From positions 7,502 to 71,501 of the forward strand of contig NZ_JPMX01000075.1 in NCBI RefSeq assembly GCF_000761485.1: a stretch of 64,000 nt of DNA, read 5' to 3'. The notes below the pieces were generated by a model, which saw only the letters and a program-made list of their open reading frames with translations, was not told where the DNA came from and did no database searches. Shown one piece after another: positions 17,678 through 24,487 of this stretch (its first letter is position 1; each line of letters starts with the position of its first letter). The DNA comes from Modestobacter caceresii. Its GTDB lineage: Bacteria; Actinomycetota; Actinomycetes; Mycobacteriales; Geodermatophilaceae. A program made the position numbers and the translations under genes.

Positions 17678-19204
17678 GTGTCGCACCGCCCCGATCCACC
17701 CGCCGCCCTCCCGGCCAGCCCGCTGAACACCAGCACCCTCGGCACGCTGGCGGGAGCGGTCGCGACCCCCGCCTACGACCGTCGCCGGGTCCGCACCGGC
17801 ATGGTGCACATCGGCGTGGGCGGCTTCCACCGGGCGCACCAGGCGATGTACGCCGACCGGCTCATGAACGCCGGCCTGGGTCCCGAGTGGGGTGTCTGCG
17901 GGGTCGGTGTCCTCCCGGCCGACCGGCGGATGCAGGAGGTGCTCGCCGCGCAGGACGGGCTGTACACCCTCGTGGTCAAGCACCCCGACGGCTCCCTGGA
18001 GCCGCGCGTCATCGGATCTCTCGTCGAGTTCCTGCTGGCTCCCGACCACCCGGAGGCCGTGGTCGAGAAGATGGCGCACCCCGACGTCCACATCGTCTCC
18101 TTGACGATCACCGAGCGCGGCTACAACACCGACCCGGCGACCGGTCTCTTCGACGAGGCGGCCCCGGACGTCAGGGCCGACCTGCGGCCCCACGCCGTGC
18201 TCCGCAGCACCTTCGGACTCGTCACCGAGGCGCTGGCGCGCCGCCGGGCGCGCGGGGTGCCGCCGTTCACCGTGCTCTCCTGCGACAACCTGCACGGCAA
18301 CGGCGACGTCGCCCGGCAGGCGTTCACCGCCTTCGCCACCCTGCGCGACCCGGACCTCGGTGGGTGGGTCGCGCGCGAGGTGTCCTTCCCCAACAGCATG
18401 GTCGACCGCATCACCCCGCGGACCACGCCCGACGACGTCGCGACGCTCCAGGACCAGTTCGGCATCGCCGACGCGTGGCCGGTCGTGTGCGAGCCGTACG
18501 CCCAGTGGGTCGTGGAGGACCGTTTCCCCGCCGGTCGCCCGCCCTGGGAGGCAGCCGGTGTGCAGCTGGTCGAGGACGTCGCCCCCTACGAGACGATGAA
18601 GCTGCACCTGCTCAACGGCAGCCACCAGGCGCTCGCCTACTTCGCCTCGCTCGCCGGCCACCGGTTCGTGCACGACGCCGGCCGGGACCCACCGTGGTCC
18701 GGGTTCCTCCGTGACTACCTGGACCACGAGGTCTCCCCGATGCTCCCGGCCGTCCCGGGAGTGGACCTCGGGGACTACAAGCGGACGGTCCTCCAGCGGC
18801 TGGCCAGCGCGGCGGTGGCTGACCCGGTGTCTCGACTGTGCGCCCAGAGCTCCGCGCTGATCCCCAAGTACGTGCTCCCGGTGGTCCGCGCCCGCCTCGC
18901 CGCCGGCGGCGAGGTGCACCGCGGCGCCGCCGTCGTCGCCAGCTGGGCCCGGTACGCCCAGGGGCTCGACGACTGCGGGCACCCCCTCCCCCTCGTCGAC
19001 CGGCAGGCCGACCGCATCCGGGCCAACGCGGGCCGGCTGGACGAGGACCCACTCGCCTTCATCGCCGATCGCAGCGTCTTCGGTGACCTCGTGGACCAGG
19101 AACGGTTCGTGGTGCCCTACCGGAGAGCTCTGACGTCCCTGCGCGAACGGGGTGCGCGGGCCACGCTCGCGTCGCTGGTCGACGAGTCCCCCCGCCCGGA
19201 CTGA
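17678..19204 (+). CDS. Mannitol/fructuronate dehydrogenase-family oxidoreductase
   Basis: The protein has 508 residues from GTG 17678. It belongs to the long-chain polyol dehydrogenase family: N-terminal Rossmann domain (MVHIGVGGFHRAHQAMYADR, about 42-61), central SCDNLHGNGDVARQA, and C-terminal domain with the catalytic Lys-Asn-His set in MKLHLLNGSHQALAYF (about 307-322). It should oxidise a polyol or reduce a keto-sugar acid (mannitol/fructose, D-arabinitol/xylulose or mannonate/fructuronate types) with NAD. The exact substrate cannot be told. The gene precedes two further sugar-type dehydrogenase genes on the same strand. Confidence 0.92.
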   Translation: MSHRPDPPAALPASPLNTSTLGTLAGAVATPAYDRRRVRTGMVHIGVGGFHRAHQAMYADRLMNAGLGPEWGVCGVGVLPADRRMQEVLAAQDGLYTLVVKHPDGSLEPRVIGSLVEFLLAPDHPEAVVEKMAHPDVHIVSLTITERGYNTDPATGLFDEAAPDVRADLRPHAVLRSTFGLVTEALARRRARGVPPFTVLSCDNLHGNGDVARQAFTAFATLRDPDLGGWVAREVSFPNSMVDRITPRTTPDDVATLQDQFGIADAWPVVCEPYAQWVVEDRFPAGRPPWEAAGVQLVEDVAPYETMKLHLLNGSHQALAYFASLAGHRFVHDAGRDPPWSGFLRDYLDHEVSPMLPAVPGVDLGDYKRTVLQRLASAAVADPVSRLCAQSSALIPKYVLPVVRARLAAGGEVHRGAAVVASWARYAQGLDDCGHPLPLVDRQADRIRANAGRLDEDPLAFIADRSVFGDLVDQERFVVPYRRALTSLRERGARATLASLVDESPRPD

Positions 19205-19349
19205 GGACCCGGACGGCTCGGCCGGGACCGGACCGCGGGTGCGCAAGCGCCGAGGCCGTGTCGGCCTGACCGCCACCCCCGGTTGCCCGAATGACGCTCA
19301 TCGGGCTTCATGGGGCGAGGGCAGCAGCCCGCGGCGACAGGAGGTCCGG

Positions 19350-19427
19350 GTGGTCACCGAGTCGCCCCGCGTCAGCCCGGCCGGCCGGCTCCTCGCGGCC
19401 CCGACCCGAGCGGGGATCGTGGCATGA
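19350..19427 (+). CDS. Possible 25-residue leader peptide coupled to the Gfo/Idh/MocA gene
   Basis: GTG 19350 has a textbook AGGAGG (19339-19344) five bases upstream. The 25-codon frame ends at TGA 19425-19427, which overlaps the ATG of the next gene (ATGA). That next ATG has no ribosome site of its own, so translation of the leader may feed it. The peptide (starts VVTESPRVSPAG, ends TRAGIVA) has no known motif. It could be a coupling device only. Confidence 0.45.
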   Translation: MVTESPRVSPAGRLLAAPTRAGIVA

Positions 19428-20410
19428 CCCGGTTGCGCGTCGGCTGCGTCGGTACCGGCTTCATCGCCGGGCAGCACCTGCGGGCCCTGGCCGGCTTCGA
19501 CGACGTGGAGGTCGTGGCGGTGGCCGACACCGTGCTGGAGCGGGCCCAGCAGGCGGCCGACCGGTCCGGCGGACGGGCCTACGGCGACGGGCTGACACTG
19601 CTGGACTCCGAGGACCTGGATGCCGTCTGGCTCTGCGTACCCCCGTTCGCCCACGGCGCGCTCGAGACCGCAGCCATCGCACACGGAGTCCCCTTCTTCG
19701 TGGAGAAGCCACTCGGGCTGGACCTGCCGGCCGCCCAGGAGCTGGCCGACCAGGTCTCCGCCAGCGGCCTGACCACGGCCGTGGGCTACCACTGGCGCCA
19801 TCTGGAGGTGGTCCACCGGGCGGCGGAGCTGCTGGCGCGGACACCGGCGCAGCTGGTGACCGGCTACTGGCTGGACAAGACGCCAGCAGTCCCGTGGTGG
19901 CCGCAGCGCGCGTACTCGGGCAGCCAGGTGATCGAGCAGACCACGCACGTCTTCGACCTGGCCCGCACCCTCGCCGGTGAGGTGGCGAGCGTCGCAGCGG
20001 CCGAGCGGGCCGCCTCTGACGGGCGGGGTGACGTCCCGGCCGCGGCCAGCGCCCTCCTCCGGTTCGTCTCCGGTGCGGTGGGCAGCATCTCCTCGGCGCG
20101 GGTGCTCGGCTGGCGGCACCGTGTCGCCCTGCACGTGGTGGCCGAGGGCCTGGTCGTGGAGCTCAGCGAACGAGGACTGACCGATCACGAGCTGCGGGTG
20201 GTGACCGCACACGGGGAGGAGGTGCTCCGGTCGGACCAGGACCCGATCCGCACCGAGGACCGGGAGTTCCTCGACGTCCTGCTCGGCCGGGCAGCGCAGG
20301 TCCGCGTGCCCTACCACGAGGCACTGCGCACGCACGCCCTGGCCTGCGCCGCAGACCGCTCGGCCCGGGACGGGCGACCGGTCGGGCTGCCGGACCCGGA
20401 GGGGCGGTGA
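19424..20410 (+). CDS. Gfo/Idh/MocA-family oxidoreductase
   Basis: The protein has 328 residues from ATG 19424. The N-terminal NAD(P)-binding motif is RVGCVGTGFIAGQHLRAL. The family signature with the conserved Lys is VPFFVEKPLGLDLPAAQELA (about residue 90-109). The C-terminal alpha/beta domain holds the substrate site. Such enzymes act on sugars, inositols or sugar amines. Its stop overlaps the start of the next dehydrogenase (GTGA), so the two are one unit. The substrate is unknown; the neighbouring mannitol dehydrogenase suggests polyol or sugar catabolism. Confidence 0.9.
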   Translation: MTRLRVGCVGTGFIAGQHLRALAGFDDVEVVAVADTVLERAQQAADRSGGRAYGDGLTLLDSEDLDAVWLCVPPFAHGALETAAIAHGVPFFVEKPLGLDLPAAQELADQVSASGLTTAVGYHWRHLEVVHRAAELLARTPAQLVTGYWLDKTPAVPWWPQRAYSGSQVIEQTTHVFDLARTLAGEVASVAAAERAASDGRGDVPAAASALLRFVSGAVGSISSARVLGWRHRVALHVVAEGLVVELSERGLTDHELRVVTAHGEEVLRSDQDPIRTEDREFLDVLLGRAAQVRVPYHEALRTHALACAADRSARDGRPVGLPDPEGR

Positions 20411-21513
20411 CCGGGCGACCGATCCGGTCCATCGGGGTCATCGCACCGGGACGGCCGGCGGTCCTCGAGGACGTGGAGCCGGAGCCCGGCCCAGGGCAGG
20501 CCTGGGTCCGCACCGAGTGGTCCGGGGTGAGCGCAGGCACCGAGGTGGCGCTGGTGCGCGGCACCGATCCGCAGCACCAGTTGGGGTGGGACCCCGACCT
20601 GCGGGCGTTCGGCGTCACCGGCGCGACGGCCGGCTACCCGATCCGGGCGCTCGGCTACATGGAGGTCGGTCGGGTCACCGAGAGCCGTGCCGACGGGCTG
20701 GCCGAGGGCGCTCTGGTGGCCATGGCCTACGGACACCGCACCGGCCGGTGCGCGGACCCGGCCACCATGCCGGTGATCCCGGTGCCCGACGACCTCGACC
20801 CGCTGCTGGGTGTCTACCTGGCCCAGATGGGGCCCATCTGCGTCAACGGCCTGCTGCACGCCGCGGCGGCGCTGGCCGGGCCGGCAGCCGGGGTGGCCGA
20901 CGGCGTGCGGGACCGGTTCGTGCTGGTGACCGGCGCCGGCGTCATCGGGCTGTTGTCGGCGATGCTGAGCGTGCAGCACGGCGCGGCGCAGGTGCTCGTC
21001 CTCGACCCGTCCCCGCAGCGCCGGGCCGTCGCCGAGGCGCTCGGTCTCCCGACCCTGGCCACTGCGGAGGCCGCCTGGCTGTCGGTCAAGCAGCGGTGGC
21101 GGCATGCCCACGGGGATGCCGGTGCCGATGTGGTGCTGCAGTGCCGGGGGCACGACGAGGCGCTGGCCGCCGGGCTCAAGTCGTTGCGGCCGCAGGGCAT
21201 CGTGGTGGACCTCGGCTTCTACCAGGGCGGAGCGGAGCGGATGCGGCTCGGCGAGGAGTTCCACCACAACGGGCTCAGCATCAACTGTGCGCAGATCGGC
21301 CGCGTGCCGCGCGGCATGGCCGCTGCCTGGCCGCGGGAAGCGCTCGCCGCAGTCACCCTCGACCTGCTCCGGCACCGCGGGGAGGAGATCCGCACCCACC
21401 TGGTCACCGACGTCGTCCCGTTCGAGGACGGGCCGCGGTTGCTGACCGACCTCGCTCAGCGCCGGCTCCCGAGTCCGCCGCTGCAGGCGGTCCTCCGGAT
21501 GCCGTCCGACTGA
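20407..21513 (+). CDS. MDR-superfamily (alcohol dehydrogenase-like) oxidoreductase
   Basis: The protein has 368 residues from GTG 20407. The N-terminal GroES-like part includes WSGVSAGTEVALVRG. The nucleotide-binding domain has FVLVTGAGVIGLLSAMLSVQ and an acidic strand end (VLVLDPSPQR). The four-Cys structural zinc lobe of classical alcohol dehydrogenases is absent, and the usual catalytic Cys near GVxxxD is replaced in GVSAGTE, so zinc-free catalysis is possible. It belongs to the group often paired with Gfo/Idh enzymes. It is translationally coupled to the preceding gene and may perform the next or reverse step on the same sugar. Confidence 0.87.
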   Translation: MTGRPIRSIGVIAPGRPAVLEDVEPEPGPGQAWVRTEWSGVSAGTEVALVRGTDPQHQLGWDPDLRAFGVTGATAGYPIRALGYMEVGRVTESRADGLAEGALVAMAYGHRTGRCADPATMPVIPVPDDLDPLLGVYLAQMGPICVNGLLHAAAALAGPAAGVADGVRDRFVLVTGAGVIGLLSAMLSVQHGAAQVLVLDPSPQRRAVAEALGLPTLATAEAAWLSVKQRWRHAHGDAGADVVLQCRGHDEALAAGLKSLRPQGIVVDLGFYQGGAERMRLGEEFHHNGLSINCAQIGRVPRGMAAAWPREALAAVTLDLLRHRGEEIRTHLVTDVVPFEDGPRLLTDLAQRRLPSPPLQAVLRMPSD

Positions 21514-21618
21514 CAGCGGGAGACCTGCGCGTCAGGACCCGGTGCCACCCGGACCGCCGCTGGGCAGAGGTGGAGGACGACGTCGGGCGCAGAGCCTGCG
21601 CCTGCGCGGCTAGTTGAG

Positions 21619-22575
21619 CTAGTGCGCCCCGCTCCCGCTCGCGGACTCCGCCCTGCGCCGGTGCAGCGTAAGGGTCATGACCAGCACGACCAGGGCACCG
21701 ACGGCGAGCCCGAGGATGGCGCTGCCGAGGGTGTTGACCAGCCAGCCCACGACGGAACCGAGGGCTCCGGTCGCCTCCGCGGCGGCCTCCTCCAGGTGGT
21801 GCACGACGTCGTAGAGGAACGTCAGGCCCAGCTCGTCGGTGCCGATCAGCAGGATGTGGCCACCCACCCACAGCATCGCGGCGGTCCCGACCACGGTGAG
21901 CGCGCTGAGCAGCTTCGGCATCCCCTTGACCAGCCCGCGCCCGAACCGGGCGACGCCCTTGCTGGGGCGCTGGGAGAGGTGCAGGCCGACGTCGTCCATC
22001 TTCACGATCAGGCCGACGACGCCGTACACCAGCACGGTGATCCCCAGGGCGACGACGGCGAGGATGACCGCGCGGGACCAGAAGCCCTGGTCGACCACCT
22101 CGTTCAGCGAGATGACCATGATCTCGGCCGACAGGATGAAGTCGGTGCGCACCGCCCCGGACACGATGGTCTTCTCGTCCGGCAGCGCGTCCTCCACCGT
22201 GGCGTGGCTCTCCTCGTGCGGCCGCAGCCGGTGCCAGATCTTCTCCGCCCCCTCGTAGCAGAGATAGGCGCCGCCGATCATGAGGATCGGGGTGAGGAGG
22301 AAGGGCAGGAACTCGCTGAGCAACAGCACCGCCGGCAGGATGATCAGCAGCTTGTTGCGCAGCGACCCGAGGGCGATCTTCCGGATGATCGGCAGTTCGC
22401 GCTCGGCGTTCAGCCCGTGCACGTACTGCGGCGTCACCGCGGTGTCGTCGACGACGACGCCGGCGGCCTTCATGCTCGCCCGCCCGGCCGCCGCCCCGAT
22501 GTCGTCGATCGAGGCCGCGGCGGCACGCGCCAGCACGGCCACGTCGTCGAGGAGAGCTACGAGTCCACCCGCCAC
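21619..22575 (-). CDS. DUF808 family membrane protein (intact copy)
   Basis: The protein has 318 residues, the usual family length, from GTG 22575 with AAGGACC upstream. It starts with MAGGLVALLDDVAVLARAAA, the typical DUF808/YedI start, followed by ASIDDIGAAAGRASMKAAGV and VTPQYVHGLNAERELPII. About six membrane segments follow. The family is of unknown function. A 99%-identical stretch of 275 bases lies in the decayed copy at 14631-15059. The tail is Ser/Ala-rich (RRRAESASGSGAH). Confidence 0.9.
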   Translation of the reverse strand: MAGGLVALLDDVAVLARAAAASIDDIGAAAGRASMKAAGVVVDDTAVTPQYVHGLNAERELPIIRKIALGSLRNKLLIILPAVLLLSEFLPFLLTPILMIGGAYLCYEGAEKIWHRLRPHEESHATVEDALPDEKTIVSGAVRTDFILSAEIMVISLNEVVDQGFWSRAVILAVVALGITVLVYGVVGLIVKMDDVGLHLSQRPSKGVARFGRGLVKGMPKLLSALTVVGTAAMLWVGGHILLIGTDELGLTFLYDVVHHLEEAAAEATGALGSVVGWLVNTLGSAILGLAVGALVVLVMTLTLHRRRAESASGSGAH

Positions 22576-22751
22576 GGGAGGTCCTTCCGATCGGTCGGCA
22601 CGCGCGTGCCGTCTGGGTGGTCATGGTGACTGGTGCGGCCGGACGGCGCACGACGCGACGTCCCGCGCCGAGAGCAGTGTGGAGCACCCGCGCTGTCCGG
22701 CCGGCGCACCCTGGCCGCGACCGGCGAGGACCGTCGGTCGAGGATCATGCC

Positions 22752-23183
22752 GTGCGTGCGGTGGTGACCCGGGTCAGCCAGGCATCGGTGACGGTGGCCG
22801 ACGAGGTGGTCGGCAGCATCGGCCCCGGCCTGCTGGCCCTGGTGGGGGTGGGCCGGGACGACGACGCCGACCGGGCACGCGCCATGGCCCGGAAGCTGCA
22901 CGAGCTCCGGGTGTTCCCCACCGACGACGGTGCCCGCTCGGTGGGCGACCTCGGGCTGCCGGTGCTCGTGGTCAGCCAGTTCACCCTCTACGCCGACACC
23001 CGCAAGGGCCGCCGGCCGTCCTGGGCGGACGCCGCCCCGGGCGAGCTCGCCGAGCCACTGGTCGAGGAGGTGGTGGCCGACCTCCGCCGGCGCGGCACCC
23101 AGGTCGCCACCGGGCGGTTCGGGGCGCGGATGGCGGTCGCCTCGGTGAACGAGGGCCCGATGACCTTGCAGTTGGAGGTCTAG
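22752..23183 (+). CDS. dtd: D-aminoacyl-tRNA deacylase
   Basis: The enzyme removes D-amino acids wrongly attached to tRNA. It has 143 residues, the family length, from GTG 22752 (VRAVVTRVSQASVTV). The two conserved motifs are VVSQFTLYADTRKGRRPSW (the SQFTLY active-site loop) and VNEGPMTLQLEV at the end, in the place of the usual NxGP[VM]T. The family uses backbone atoms for catalysis, so motif conservation is the key evidence. A short stem CCCGGC-GTC-GCCGGG at 23185-23199 follows and may end transcription before sigB. Confidence 0.96.
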   Translation: MRAVVTRVSQASVTVADEVVGSIGPGLLALVGVGRDDDADRARAMARKLHELRVFPTDDGARSVGDLGLPVLVVSQFTLYADTRKGRRPSWADAAPGELAEPLVEEVVADLRRRGTQVATGRFGARMAVASVNEGPMTLQLEV

Positions 23184-23282
23184 CCCCGGCGTCGCCGGGT
23201 AACCATCCGTCGTCCCCCCGCGTGCTCGTCACTCGCCCGCGGAGCGCCACACCTGGACGTTCCCTGTGAGTTTAGCCGCTTC

Positions 23283-23308
23283 GGAACACCGACCCACCCG
23301 GGTCCGTT
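23283..23308 (+). promoter_or_regulatory. ECF-type promoter of sigB (GGAAC-N18-GTT)
   Basis: GGAAC at 23283-23287 and GTT at 23306-23308 are 18 bases apart, matching the SigR/SigH/SigE consensus of actinobacteria. It is about 140 bases before the sigB start. In mycobacteria sigB is transcribed by stress ECF sigma factors, so the site fits known biology. Confidence 0.6.
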
Positions 23309-23446
23309 GCACACGATGTACCACACGGACAGAACGGCTGGAGAGCCACCCGGTGACGCCGGGCCGACGCTCTGACCTCCACCGGGGTGCACCGCACATC
23401 GACGACGCGGCGCATCCGGACCCCGAAGCAAGGACGAAGACTCATC

Positions 23447-24430
23447 GTGACCGTGCTGCAGTCCTCCCCCACCGACACCCTCGAGGTGCGCTCCCCGCGC
23501 CGTGCCCCGGACACCAGTGGCCTGGTGTCGACGGACCTGGTGCGCGTCTACCTCAACACCATCGGCAAGACCGCGCTGCTGACCGCCGAGCAGGAGGTCG
23601 AGCTGGCCAAGCGGATCGAGGCCGGGCTCTACGCCGACCGCCTGCTGGGCGAGCGGCAGCTGACCCCCGCCGTCAAGCGGGACTACAAGCTGCTGGCCGC
23701 TGACGGCAAGGCGGCCAAGGCCCACCTGCTGGAGGCCAACCTGCGCCTGGTCGTCTCGGTGGCCAAGCGCTACACCGGCCACGGCATGACGTTCCTGGAC
23801 CTGATCCAGGAGGGCAACGTCGGGCTGATCCGGGCCGTCGAGAAGTTCGACTACACCAAGGGCTTCAAGTTCTCGACCTACGCGACGTGGTGGATCCGTC
23901 AGGCCATCACCCGCGCCATGGCCGACTCCGGCCGGACGATCCGGCTGCCCGTCCACCTGGCCGAGCAGGTCAACAAGGTGGTGCGCACCCGCCGCCGGAT
24001 CCACCAGGAGCTGGAGCGCGAGCCCACCGCCGAGGAGCTGGGTCTCGAGCTCGACCTGACGCCCGAGCGGATCACCGAGCTGCTGGAGTACTCCCGCGAC
24101 CTGGTCTCGCTCGACCAGACCGTCGGTGCCGACGAGGAGTCCCGGCTCGGTGACTTCATCGAGGACGCCGACGCCGCGGTCGCCGAGGACGCCGTCGCCT
24201 TCCAGATGATGAAGGGCGACGTGCGCAACGTCCTGAAGACCCTCGAGGACCGCGAGCGGGACGTCGTCGTCATGCGGTTCGGCCTGGACGGCGAGCAGCC
24301 GCGGACGCTCGAGCAGATCGGCAAGCGCTTCGGGCTCTCCCGCGAGCGGGTGCGCCAGATCGAGCGCGAGACGATGACCAAGCTGCGGGCTCCGCAGCGC
24401 GCCGACGCCCTCCGGGACTACCTGGGCTGA
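23447..24430 (+). CDS. sigB: Group 2 (principal-like) sigma factor SigB
   Basis: The protein has 327 residues from GTG 23447. The in-frame GTG at 23387 would add 20 basic residues unlike the family. Region 1.2 reads [18 protein letters not shown]. Region 2 contains [18 protein letters not shown] and [18 protein letters not shown] (core and -10 contact). Region 3 follows, and region 4.2 has [20 protein letters not shown]. It lacks the long acidic N-terminal region 1.1 of SigA. It matches mycobacterial SigB ([25 protein letters not shown] shared), a stress and stationary-phase factor. A bidirectional terminator follows. Confidence 0.93.
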   Translation: MTVLQSSPTDTLEVRSPRRAPDTSGLVSTDLVRVYLNTIGKTALLTAEQEVELAKRIEAGLYADRLLGERQLTPAVKRDYKLLAADGKAAKAHLLEANLRLVVSVAKRYTGHGMTFLDLIQEGNVGLIRAVEKFDYTKGFKFSTYATWWIRQAITRAMADSGRTIRLPVHLAEQVNKVVRTRRRIHQELEREPTAEELGLELDLTPERITELLEYSRDLVSLDQTVGADEESRLGDFIEDADAAVAEDAVAFQMMKGDVRNVLKTLEDRERDVVVMRFGLDGEQPRTLEQIGKRFGLSRERVRQIERETMTKLRAPQRADALRDYLG

Positions 24431-24448
24431 CGTCCCGACCGAACAGCT

Positions 24449-24483
24449 GAGAGCCCGCCACCCCCTCGGGGCGGCGGGCTCTC
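24449..24483. terminator. Bidirectional terminator between sigB and the Acs-GNAT gene
   Basis: GAGAGCCCGCC (24449-24459) pairs perfectly with GGCGGGCTCTC (24473-24483), with an inner CCCC/GGGG. It sits between convergent stops, 18 bases after sigB and 4 bases from the end of the Acs-GNAT gene. Confidence 0.88.
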
Positions 24484-24487
24484 GTGC

